Position numbers and translations under genes: made by a program
From: Thiohalocapsa sp. PB-PSB1
Lineage (GTDB): Bacteria; Pseudomonadota; Gammaproteobacteria; Chromatiales; Chromatiaceae
Length of the DNA: 64,000 bases
Direction: 5' to 3'
NCBI GenBank assembly: GCA_016745215.1
Contig: CP050890.1
Coordinates: 2,294,001 to 2,358,000 of the forward strand
The notes under the pieces: model-generated
The model's input: only the letters and a program-made list of their open reading frames with translations
Told to the model about the DNA's origin: nothing
The model's database searches: none
Part shown: positions 35,309 to 43,121 of the stretch, one piece after another
Numbering within the stretch: position 1 is the stretch's first letter
Layout: every line of letters starts with the position of its first letter

Positions 35309-36360
35309 CTGATTGGATCAACGAACCTGCGGCCTCGCTTGACGCTGCCGCCAGATTGGCCGCTGCTAAACGCCAAGCCCAACTGACCAAACCGCCCGGC
35401 TCGCTCGGCCGGCTGGAAGATGTGGTATTGCGCCTGGCGGCAATGCAGGGCCTGGAACGACCCTCCCTGACCCGGGTGCAGATCTGCGTGTTTGCCGCGG
35501 ACCATGGGGTCGTCGCCGACGGCGTTTCCGCTTTTCCGCAGGCGGTGACTGCGCAGATGATCGCAAACATGGCCGACGGTGGCGCGGCGATCAGCGTCTT
35601 GGCGGAACATATTGGAGCGCGGCTCGAGTTGATCGATCTGGGTACGGTGACACCGATGCCGGCACATCCTGCGGTACGCCAAGCGCAGATCGCACCGGGA
35701 ACCGCGAACCTCGCCCGCGAACCGGCCATGAGCGCGGCACAGCTAGGTCAGGCATTGGCTGAGGGGCGTGCAGCCGTGACCCGCAGCATCGCTGCCGGCA
35801 GCGACCTGTTCATTGGCGGCGAGATGGGTATTGGCAATACCACGTCCGCGACCGCGCTTGCCTGCGCGCTGTTGGAGCAACCGGCCGCGTCGCTGGTTGG
35901 CCCTGGCACCGGGCTCGATGCAGAAGGCATTAGCCGCAAGCAGGCCATCATTGAGCGTGCTTTGACCTTGCATCGGTCGCATACCGATCCACTGTCGCTG
36001 TTGGCATACATGGGCGGTTTCGAGATCGCGGCCCTGGTCGGGGCCTATGTGGCCTGTGCACAGCAACGCCTGCCGGTGCTGGTGGATGGCTTCATCAGCT
36101 CGGTCGCCGCATTGATAGCCAGTCGTTGTTGCGTTGGGGCCGTGGATTGGATGCTGTTGGCGCATGTTTCCGCGGAGCCGGGACATGGTCGGGTTGTGCA
36201 GGCCTTGGGCCAGCAGCCGCTGTTGGATCTGGGTATGCGTCTTGGTGAGGGCAGTGGTGCGGCGGCGGCCTTGCCATTGCTGCGTCTCGCCTGCCGATTG
36301 CATTCCGGCATGGCCACCTTTGCCGAGGCCGGCGTGGCCGCCGGCGAAACGAATGGCTGA
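35305..36360 (+). CDS. cobT: Nicotinate-nucleotide:dimethylbenzimidazole phosphoribosyltransferase
   Basis: A 351-residue enzyme that makes alpha-ribazole phosphate, the lower-ligand nucleotide of cobalamin. Seen: LTKPPGSLGRLEDV near the N-terminus, FAADHGVVADGVSAFP, FIGGEMGIGNTTSATAL, and the catalytic Glu region HVSAEPGHGRVVQALGQQPL in the C-terminal third. Start ATG 35305 overlaps the cobU stop; an upstream open extension overlaps cobU and is rejected. Its stop overlaps the cobC start. Normal length. Confidence 0.95.
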   Translation: MTDWINEPAASLDAAARLAAAKRQAQLTKPPGSLGRLEDVVLRLAAMQGLERPSLTRVQICVFAADHGVVADGVSAFPQAVTAQMIANMADGGAAISVLAEHIGARLELIDLGTVTPMPAHPAVRQAQIAPGTANLAREPAMSAAQLGQALAEGRAAVTRSIAAGSDLFIGGEMGIGNTTSATALACALLEQPAASLVGPGTGLDAEGISRKQAIIERALTLHRSHTDPLSLLAYMGGFEIAALVGAYVACAQQRLPVLVDGFISSVAALIASRCCVGAVDWMLLAHVSAEPGHGRVVQALGQQPLLDLGMRLGEGSGAAAALPLLRLACRLHSGMATFAEAGVAAGETNG

Positions 36361-36970
36361 GCGCATCTTCGACCTACTGCGCCATGGCGAGGTGCAAGGC
36401 GGGGGGCGCTTTCGTGGCAGTCATGATGATCCATTGGCGCCGGCTGGATGGGAGCAGATGCGCTCGGCTGTCGCCGCCGACGCCGCTGCCGGGCGTGCAA
36501 ACTGGGATCAGGTGCTGTACTCGCCGGCGCTGCGCTGTGCCGATTTCGCCCTCGAATTAGCCAGCCAACGCGGCCTGCCAACGACACCAGTGCCGGAACT
36601 GCGCGAGCGCGGCTTTGGTGTCTGGGAGGGGCTGCGTGCTGAGCAAATCCCAATTGAGGATCTCTCCCGTTTCTGGGCCAACCCCCTGAAGTACGACCCA
36701 CCCGAAGCCGAACCTTTTGTCATTTTTCGCGAACGGGTCGTGCGCGGCTGGCAGAAATTGCTGGCCGGCGATGCGCTGCGACCGCTGATCGTGACCCACG
36801 GTGGCGTTGTTCGAGTGGTGATTGGGGAAGTATTCGGACTCAGTGCCGATCGACTGCTGTTGTTGGAGGTGCCGCCAGCCTGTCGCACCCGGCTGCGGGT
36901 GCCCACCGGGGGCGGGCGGCCGAGTCTGATCAGTCATGGCCTCGAGGGGACAGCCCCGGCCTTGGGCTGA
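36353..36970 (+). CDS. cobC: Alpha-ribazole phosphatase (histidine phosphatase family)
   Basis: A 205-residue histidine phosphatase. DLLRHGEVQGGGRFRGSHDD carries the phosphorylated His (residue 10), YSPALRCADFALEL the conserved Arg, and IVTHGGVVRVV the second His. The family includes CobC, which removes phosphate from alpha-ribazole phosphate; overlap with cobT by 8 bp supports that role. It ends a few bases from a repeat element, and the expected cobS (cobalamin synthase) is not present. Confidence 0.8.
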   Translation: MAERIFDLLRHGEVQGGGRFRGSHDDPLAPAGWEQMRSAVAADAAAGRANWDQVLYSPALRCADFALELASQRGLPTTPVPELRERGFGVWEGLRAEQIPIEDLSRFWANPLKYDPPEAEPFVIFRERVVRGWQKLLAGDALRPLIVTHGGVVRVVIGEVFGLSADRLLLLEVPPACRTRLRVPTGGGRPSLISHGLEGTAPALG

Positions 36971-37190
36971 TTTCAGTCCTGAGTTTTGGTATTGTTCCTC
37001 GGTGTCGGGATCGGTGTCAAGGTCGGAATGAGGGATTGGTATCGAGCTGGCTGCTTTGATCGATGAGCGGATTCGATTCCAATTCCGATAGCGACCCCGA
37101 CACCGATTCGGCTTCCTCAGTGCGTTCGATGATGCAATCCAAGACCCGGAATCGGTTTGGCATCAAAACTCAGGACATTTCGACAGCCTA
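36963..37190 (-). mobile_element. Short inverted-repeat element, diverged copy
   Basis: In reverse orientation it starts at 37190 with TAGGCTGTCGAAATG and follows the same sequence as the copies at 54648 and 59061 to about 37005, then ends differently in CAAAACTCAGGACTGAAATC (near 36985-36966). That end is an imperfect complement of its own start, so the copy is bounded by ~27-bp imperfect inverted repeats. No 9-bp target duplication is visible. It reaches into the last codons of cobC. Confidence 0.65.
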
Positions 37191-37195
37191 CCTAA

Positions 37196-37316
37196 GCAGG
37201 CTCCTACGCCGACCGGCTCCCACGGCTGGTCAAGGGCCGCTTGCGGGCGAGGCGCCTTGGCCCCTCTGCGCACGCTGCGTCTCTGCGGTGAATCCTTACA
37301 TTCTTTGCAGGCAGAA
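37196..37316 (+). repeat. Repeat family A, uninterrupted copy
   Basis: The stretch from AGGCTCCTACGCCGACCGG to CCTTACATTCTTTGCAGGCAG recurs at 58993-59060 plus 59301-59346, where it is split by the short inverted-repeat element. It includes CGCTTGCGGGCGAGG and GCGTCTCTGCGGTGAA, the latter also at about 58746-58761. No gene. Confidence 0.75.
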
Positions 37317-37336
37317 CCCTGCTGTCGATCAGCCAT

Positions 37337-38320
37337 CTATTTGAGCCGCCAGCGGTTTCTCCGCGAGTCGAAATCCCGTCGTAGCCCAGGACGGTCGTCA
37401 TCCGGCGTACCTTTGAGCGTCTCGATGATGTCGCTGACAACCTTTTGGTGCGCATAGAAATAGTTGTGCTCGACAGCGCCGCCAACGACGTCCCCGCAGT
37501 CGACCAGCGATACCTTCATCGGCACTTCGGTTGGTCGGCGCGGTCCGTCGCTGCCGAGCCGGTCGGGATTTCCCTTGGTCCAGTCGCTGATGTTGAGCGC
37601 ACGGTCGCCGCGATTGAAATAGACCGAGACCCGGCGGGACAGCTCCGGCAGACGCTTTAACTTGTGGTCTTTTTCCAGGGCGTCGTCGTCCTCGTCCGCC
37701 GCTGCCAGGATAATTTGCTCGAACAGCCGTGGCAGCGGCCCGGGATTCTGCTCCAGCATCTCCTGTACGGCATGTCGGAGCAGATAGTTGCCCATGCTGT
37801 GGGCGATTAGATGCATGTCCCGCTTACAGTTGCGGTTGGCATCCAGGTGTGTCAGGAATTCCAAGACCTTTTGGATGCCGCGGGCAAACGCGAGGCCGGA
37901 GCTCTTGGCATCATGGCGGTCATTACGGTAGCTCGAAGGCTTACCGTCCGAAGGCCAAGAGAAGGTAACGACGTTCAGCGGCTCTTCGCCGTCGATCCGG
38001 TACTTCTGCTGCAGGATCGCGGCGGTCTGCAGGGCCTCTTTAAAGGTGGTGTTGAAGCCGTGGATGAAGATCAGCAAGTCGCCGTGATTGTCGAGCATTC
38101 GTTGCTGCAGGGTTTCGAACAGCTTGGTCGAGCCGAGGAGCGTGCCGTCGGGTTGCTCCGGATACAGTTCCAGGGTGCTGACGCCGCCGTTGTCCGGATC
38201 GACCTCGGCTTGGCCGAAGCGGAGGTTGGCCAAGCCATCGCGGCTGAAGGCATCACCGAAATCATCCGGTGATGGGAGTCGGTTTGGATCTCGGTTGGTT
38301 CCAAAATAAATTGTGCTCAT
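37337..38320 (-). CDS. DUF900-type alpha/beta hydrolase
   Basis: A 327-residue protein starting MSTIYFGTNRDPNRL, with AGGGGGCACG before the ATG at 38320. It has the layout of the DUF900 family of alpha/beta hydrolases: IFIHGFNTTFKEAL (oxyanion strand), VVTFSWPSDGK, and the nucleophile elbow LIAHSMGNYLLRHAV (Ser in HSMGN). A catalytic His is probable in EHNYFYAH near the C-terminus. No signal peptide, so cytoplasmic. Substrate unknown. It stands alone between repeat copies and the phosphatase gene. Confidence 0.8.
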   Translation of the reverse strand: MSTIYFGTNRDPNRLPSPDDFGDAFSRDGLANLRFGQAEVDPDNGGVSTLELYPEQPDGTLLGSTKLFETLQQRMLDNHGDLLIFIHGFNTTFKEALQTAAILQQKYRIDGEEPLNVVTFSWPSDGKPSSYRNDRHDAKSSGLAFARGIQKVLEFLTHLDANRNCKRDMHLIAHSMGNYLLRHAVQEMLEQNPGPLPRLFEQIILAAADEDDDALEKDHKLKRLPELSRRVSVYFNRGDRALNISDWTKGNPDRLGSDGPRRPTEVPMKVSLVDCGDVVGGAVEHNYFYAHQKVVSDIIETLKGTPDDDRPGLRRDFDSRRNRWRLK

Positions 38321-38688
38321 CGTGCCCCCTGTCAATAGCTGGTAAGTATCGGAACTGCCGTTGGGAGAGACTATTCCAATCCGCGGTCTGCTGCAATCAT
38401 GGCTGTTCCGGGCTCAGCCAGCCAGATCTCGCGCCAGCCGTATCGCCTGATGAGCACCTCCAGGGAGCCAGGGTCCGCAGCCGCCCGATGCGGCTCAGAT
38501 AACGCTGGGTCAGATGGGTTGTCGGGGGACCTCGAGATATGCGGGTGAAGGAAGCATCGGCTGATTGCGCGTGATAAGACCCAAGCTCGTAGACAGTATA
38601 CGGGGATTAGGCTTGAGAATAGTTTGAGGCCGCATCCGACAGAGCTTTGACCGAGGGTTCGGTTGCGCAACCTTCCACTACAGGCTCC
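38321..38688. other. Intergenic stretch without recognised gene
   Basis: A minus-strand open frame at 38371-38670 gives 99 residues (ending AEPGTAMIAADRGLE) that I do not recognise and that has no ribosome site. Nothing else was seen. Confidence 0.3.
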
Positions 38689-40686
38689 CTAGTCGAGCTT
38701 AATCACAATCAACGACAAATCGTCATGCACCACTTCCGGAAAGGCAAACTCCAACACCCGTTGTCTGATGTTCCTGGCCAATGGCTCTGCCGGATGCTGC
38801 GCAAGTTCGCGGATGTCTTGTTTCAACCGCGATCGCCCATAAGCCAATCCTGCTGAGTTGACGGCCTCGGGGATACCGTCGGTGCTCAGTACCAATACAG
38901 CGCCTGGTCCAATGTTGATGCTGCCGAGCTGATAGGTCTGGTCCTTGAACATGCCCAGTGGCAATCCGGTCGATTCGGTCTCGACCATTTGATCGGTCTC
39001 CGGATGATAGCAGAGGGCGGGGTCATGTCCGGCAGAAGCATAGGTCAGCTGACCTTTGCCACAGTCGAGGATGCCGACAAACAAGGTCATGAATTGCCCG
39101 GCTGGGGTATCGGCTTCGATCAGATTGTTCATCCGGTGCATGATCAAGGTCAGATCGGATTCCTGTTTCAGCAGGGCGCGCAGAAAAGCCCGCCCCATAG
39201 CCATGATCAATGCCGACCCAACCCCATGGCCGGACACATCGCCACAGGCCAGACAGTAGATGGCTGCTGAGTCTTGCCCGGCGTTGGAGCATGTGGGGAA
39301 GTAATCGATGTAGTCGCCGCCAGCCGAGGCGCAGGGATCAGATAGCCCGGCGATCTGTACGCCCTGGGCCTGCAATACTTCGGGTACGAAGTGGGCCTGG
39401 ATGTCATGGGCCAGGTTCAACAGGCGTCGCGTTTCCGCAGCTTCGACGGATTCCTTGAGCAGATTTGCGGCCAAGATCGCAACCGCAGTCTGGTTGGCGA
39501 TGACGCGGGCGATGTAGAGATCGTTTGCGGAAAAGTCGTCCTGATCCGAGCGGTCGTTGATGTTGATAACGCCCAGCACCTGATCGCGAATCTTCAGCGG
39601 TACGCTTAACGCGCTGTGGTTGTTATAGCACATTGCCTGGGGATCGGTGTTGTTTTCACCGCCGAGGCGGGTCCGCGGTGCGTTGGACAGCAACAGTGCC
39701 TCGCCGGTCTGCAATACCCGTCCGGCGATGCCCTGGCCAGGTTTGATATGGACCTGCTTGACGATGTGCGATGGAATGTTGGTGTGCGCGTGGATTCTGA
39801 GTTCTTCGAGTTCTTGGTCGTAGAGCATCAGGGAGCCGCGCGTCGCGCCCAGCAGGGCGCAGGCGCCGTTGATGGCGGTTGTCAGCACTTCATCTAGATT
39901 TCCGCTCAGGGTCATCAGATTGGTGACGCGGCTGAGCAGGTCGAAAGCCGATGCCTGGGCGATCAGATCGCCGCGACTGATGGTGGCGCGCGGATCTGCC
40001 GCCATTTGCATGCTGTGTCCACGCACAACTTCGATCACGTGCAGCATTTCCATCATCAATGCAGCCTGATTGGCGGTCAGCAGCGCGATGCTCAGGTCGG
40101 TTTGATTAAAGTCGACGATGCGCCCATCGGCGAGTTGCTTTTCGCTTAGATTGATCACTCCAAGCACGTCGCCTCTGAGGATGACTGGAACGCAGATGGC
40201 GGACGACGATATATAGCGTCCGCCGGAGGTCATTCCGATCTCATACTCCACGTCACCGAAGAGTGCTGCTTTACCGAGTTGAGCCACAAGTCCGGCGACG
40301 CTCTCGCCGAGTTGCAGTTGCGTCTGATCGATAATTGATCGGGAAAGCCCTTTCGCCCGGACGATGCGCATTACGTCAAGCTCGGTCTTGAGCATGATCG
40401 ACCAGCGGCTGGCCTGCAACACCTGGGAGAGGACTTGGCCGATACGCTCCAATGCATCCTGGGCATCTCGGGCGTCGGCTAGAAAACTGGTTACACGCTC
40501 TAGGTCACGCAGGATGGCGTTTGTTTCTGCCGATAGTCGGCTGCAGGCGTCCGTGCCTAGGTCGGCCCTTTTTTTCCTGGCCTGTTGCCGGCTGTTTTGT
40601 TGCGTTGTGGGGCAGGGGTCTGCCCGCCGGTTTTGGCTGATTGCCGGTGCCTGCTGGTTGCGTGGATCTGGCACTGCGGTGGTCAT
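38689..40686 (-). CDS. GAF-GAF-PP2C (SpoIIE/RsbU-type) phosphatase
   Basis: A 665-residue protein with a polar N-terminus (about 1-70), a GAF domain (about 75-215), a second GAF domain (about 245-400) and a C-terminal PP2C-like SpoIIE phosphatase domain (about 430-660). Metal-binding motifs: GGDYIDYFPT, ACGDVSGHGVGSALIMAMGR and VLVLSTDGIPEAVN. Such proteins dephosphorylate anti-anti-sigma factors or other partners in response to a GAF ligand. No partner gene (STAS or kinase) is adjacent. It follows the rubrerythrin gene on the same strand with a 99-bp gap that holds a short tandem repeat. Confidence 0.88.
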   Translation of the reverse strand: MTTAVPDPRNQQAPAISQNRRADPCPTTQQNSRQQARKKRADLGTDACSRLSAETNAILRDLERVTSFLADARDAQDALERIGQVLSQVLQASRWSIMLKTELDVMRIVRAKGLSRSIIDQTQLQLGESVAGLVAQLGKAALFGDVEYEIGMTSGGRYISSSAICVPVILRGDVLGVINLSEKQLADGRIVDFNQTDLSIALLTANQAALMMEMLHVIEVVRGHSMQMAADPRATISRGDLIAQASAFDLLSRVTNLMTLSGNLDEVLTTAINGACALLGATRGSLMLYDQELEELRIHAHTNIPSHIVKQVHIKPGQGIAGRVLQTGEALLLSNAPRTRLGGENNTDPQAMCYNNHSALSVPLKIRDQVLGVININDRSDQDDFSANDLYIARVIANQTAVAILAANLLKESVEAAETRRLLNLAHDIQAHFVPEVLQAQGVQIAGLSDPCASAGGDYIDYFPTCSNAGQDSAAIYCLACGDVSGHGVGSALIMAMGRAFLRALLKQESDLTLIMHRMNNLIEADTPAGQFMTLFVGILDCGKGQLTYASAGHDPALCYHPETDQMVETESTGLPLGMFKDQTYQLGSINIGPGAVLVLSTDGIPEAVNSAGLAYGRSRLKQDIRELAQHPAEPLARNIRQRVLEFAFPEVVHDDLSLIVIKLD

Positions 40687-40740
40687 CTGCGACTCTGTCA
40701 GGCTGTATGCCGGCAGGTCGCTGATACCAGGGCGCTGCTT

Positions 40741-40776
40741 GGTTCTGCTGCGGGTTCTGCTGCGGGATCTGCTGCG
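40741..40776. repeat. 12-bp tandem repeat, three units
   Basis: GGTTCTGCTGCG occurs at 40741-40752 and 40753-40764, and once more with one change (GGATCTGCTGCG) at 40765-40776. It lies between the rubrerythrin and phosphatase genes, in the leader of the latter. Confidence 0.85.
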
Positions 40777-40785
40777 ATGGACGAG

Positions 40786-41295
40786 CTAGACGCCGCCCGA
40801 GTGGATTGTCTCATAATAGAGTTTTTCCAATTCTTCCTTATGTTTGGCCTCTTCATTGGCCAGGTATTCAAACAGCTCCTTGATCGGGCCGGATGCGGTA
40901 CTGTCGGCCAGTGAACGGTAATGGTTCATAGCCAGGTGTTCGCGGCCCATGGCATATTGCAATACGGCCTGGTCGTCCGGTTGCTCGCCCAGGTCAGGAG
41001 TCATAATCGCATCGGCGAACTTGCCGTCGGTGACCGGGCGTTGGATTTCGGCTTGAATCGCGTCCTGGATGTCATCGCGCTTGGACAACTTGGCGAACAG
41101 GTCATAGTGGCACTGTTCTTCCCGGGCAAGTTCTTCCACCAGCCAGCGAAAGTTCTTGCTGACCTTGGGGATCAAATCCTGGTAGAAGTCCCGCGCGCTG
41201 GCTTCGAACGAGGTGGCTACCTCCAGCACGTCCTTCAGACTGGTCATGGACCGAATTTTCTGATAACTCGACGATTCGCCTTCTTTCATGTTCAT
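40786..41295 (-). CDS. Rubrerythrin/ferritin-like diiron protein
   Basis: A 169-residue four-helix diiron protein. The four metal-binding helices are visible: VATSFEASARDFYQ, VEELAREEQCHYDLF, AMGREHLAMNHYRSL and LANEEAKHKEELEKLYYE, with the paired E-x2-H patterns of the rubrerythrin/ferritin-like fold. There is no C-terminal rubredoxin domain. Proteins of this type reduce peroxide or store iron; some bind Fe for Fe-S assembly. The start overlaps the stop of the polyferredoxin-flavoprotein gene, so it belongs to the large operon and may protect its Fe-S clusters. Confidence 0.85.
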   Translation of the reverse strand: MNMKEGESSSYQKIRSMTSLKDVLEVATSFEASARDFYQDLIPKVSKNFRWLVEELAREEQCHYDLFAKLSKRDDIQDAIQAEIQRPVTDGKFADAIMTPDLGEQPDDQAVLQYAMGREHLAMNHYRSLADSTASGPIKELFEYLANEEAKHKEELEKLYYETIHSGGV

Positions 41296-43121
41296 GCTGC
41301 TTGCTCCCTGATCGACAGGTAATGGTGAATGCTGGCGGCGACCTTATGGCCGTCAGCGACCGCGGAGACAACATCAGGTCCGCGTACCATATCGCCGGCA
41401 GCCCACAGCCAGTCGACGGAGGTGCGCAGATTGTCGTCGACTTTCAGACGCCCGCGGTTCCATTCGAGTTCCTCGGTCAGTTGTTTGCCGAGCAAGTCCA
41501 CATCGGCGGCTTGACCGATCGCTTCCACCACGGTGTCCGCGGCATGCAATTGTTCATCCTCTGGGTCGAATTTGGGTGCGAAGCGGCCCTGTTCGTCAAA
41601 AATGGATAAGACCTTCCAGGTACGCAGGCCGGTGACGGCACCCTGCTCCAGTAGGATCTGCTGTGGACCGCGGGCGTCGAGAATCTCGATGCCTTCTTCG
41701 CGGGCCTCTTTGATCTCTTCCGGATCGGCCAGGAAGTGGTCGATGTCCTCCAGTGCCGTCAGCGTGATGGCGACCTCGCCATGCTGGCGTTGTTGCAATC
41801 TTGCCAGGGTGCGCGAGCAGTCCATGGCCACATTGCCGCCGCCGATGATCACCGCGCGCCTGGGCACGCTGATCGCTTCGCCGTCGGCGACCTTGCGCAG
41901 CAGCTCTACCGCTCGTTCCACGCCGGCGCCATCGCTGCCTGGAACCCGGGTTGAGCGCCCAATCCACAGGCCGATGGCGATCAGCACCGCATCATAGTGG
42001 TCGCGTAGTTCTTCCATGGTGATGTCGCTGCCGACGCGGCTATTGTATTGAATCTGCACGCCGATGGATTCGATTACGTCCAGGTCGCGGTCCAGTCGTT
42101 CTGCGGGCATGCGATAGTAGGGGATGCCGTAGCGGGTCATGCCGCCGGCCTTGTCCATGGCCTCGTAGACCTGCACCTGATGACCTTGCTTGGCCAGGTC
42201 GAAGGCGGCCGTCAGTCCGGCTGGGCCTGCGCCGATGATGGCGACACGCTTGCCGCTGAGATAGCCGGGCTTGCCCTCGGCAGCGATTTGTTTGATCCGC
42301 TCGTGGTCGACGGCATCCATGGCATAACGTTTGAGCCAGCGGATCGCAACGGGCTCTCCGCGCTGGCCGACCGAGCAGGCGGTCTCGCAGCGATGTGTGC
42401 AGACTCGCCCGCAGGTATGGGCAAAGGGATTGGTGCGATAGATCTGGCGCACGGCCTCTTCCGGATCGTTTTGCCAGATGGCGCGGATGTACTCCGGTGC
42501 GTTCATCTGTGTCGGGCAGGCGTCGTGGCACATGCCGCATTGCACGCAGCGCGAGGCTTCGATAATTGCTTGGTTGTCGTCGTAGCCGGCGACGATTTCG
42601 TCGAAGTTGTCGATGCGCACCGCCGGTGGCATCTCCTGCATGTCGGTACGCTCGAGTGCCATCAGATCGCTGTCGCTGGTTTTGACCCAGCCCTGATCAT
42701 AGGCAACGCCATGAATGCCATTGGCATCCGGCAGAATGAAATAGCTGTCCAGATCGGCGTCGACACAGGTGTGCACGTATTCGCGAGACAAAGTGATCGA
42801 GCCGGTGGGACAGAGGTCGACGCACAGCGCACACCAGCAACAACGGCCATAGTCGATGGCGGGTCTGAGGTTGCGAATGCCCTGGGTCGGGTCTTCGCGA
42901 AGGCCGGGAACCTCGACCATGGTGATGGCCGCATTATCGCAGACCTTCTGACAGGTGCTGCAGCCGATGCAGGCTTCCCAATCGTTGAGATGGAAGCCGC
43001 GATAGTTGGCGGACGCGGGCCGTGGATCAAGCGGTACCGTAATGGCCTTGCGTCCGAAGAATTGCAGATTTTTTAACGGGGCCAGGATTCCACCCTTGGC
43101 CTTGTAATCGATTTCGCTCAT
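41292..43121 (-). CDS. Polyferredoxin fused to GltD-like FAD/NAD(P) oxidoreductase
   Basis: A 609-residue protein starting MSEIDYKAKGGILAPLKN (ATG 43121, GGAGG upstream, TGATG overlap with the NuoD-like gene). N-terminal part: a NuoI-like ferredoxin with two 4Fe-4S sites, CIGCSTCQKVC (51-61) and CCWCALCVDLCP (94-105). Then the GltD/DPYD-type Fe-S region CVQCGMCHDACP and CGRVCTHRCETAC, FAD site VAIIGAGPAGLTAAF, and NAD(P) site AVIIGGGNVAMDCSRTL, ending with the GltD-type WAAGDMVRGPDVV. It would link the membrane arm to NAD(P)H. NuoI-type subunits are normally a separate small protein; the fusion is the unusual feature here. Confidence 0.9.
   Translation of the reverse strand: MSEIDYKAKGGILAPLKNLQFFGRKAITVPLDPRPASANYRGFHLNDWEACIGCSTCQKVCDNAAITMVEVPGLREDPTQGIRNLRPAIDYGRCCWCALCVDLCPTGSITLSREYVHTCVDADLDSYFILPDANGIHGVAYDQGWVKTSDSDLMALERTDMQEMPPAVRIDNFDEIVAGYDDNQAIIEASRCVQCGMCHDACPTQMNAPEYIRAIWQNDPEEAVRQIYRTNPFAHTCGRVCTHRCETACSVGQRGEPVAIRWLKRYAMDAVDHERIKQIAAEGKPGYLSGKRVAIIGAGPAGLTAAFDLAKQGHQVQVYEAMDKAGGMTRYGIPYYRMPAERLDRDLDVIESIGVQIQYNSRVGSDITMEELRDHYDAVLIAIGLWIGRSTRVPGSDGAGVERAVELLRKVADGEAISVPRRAVIIGGGNVAMDCSRTLARLQQRQHGEVAITLTALEDIDHFLADPEEIKEAREEGIEILDARGPQQILLEQGAVTGLRTWKVLSIFDEQGRFAPKFDPEDEQLHAADTVVEAIGQAADVDLLGKQLTEELEWNRGRLKVDDNLRTSVDWLWAAGDMVRGPDVVSAVADGHKVAASIHHYLSIREQAA

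Noticed and set aside
42048..43076. 342-codon plus-strand open frame opposite the ferredoxin-GltD gene
   Set aside because: The minus-strand gene has all cofactor motifs; the plus frame shows none and would need to overlap it completely.
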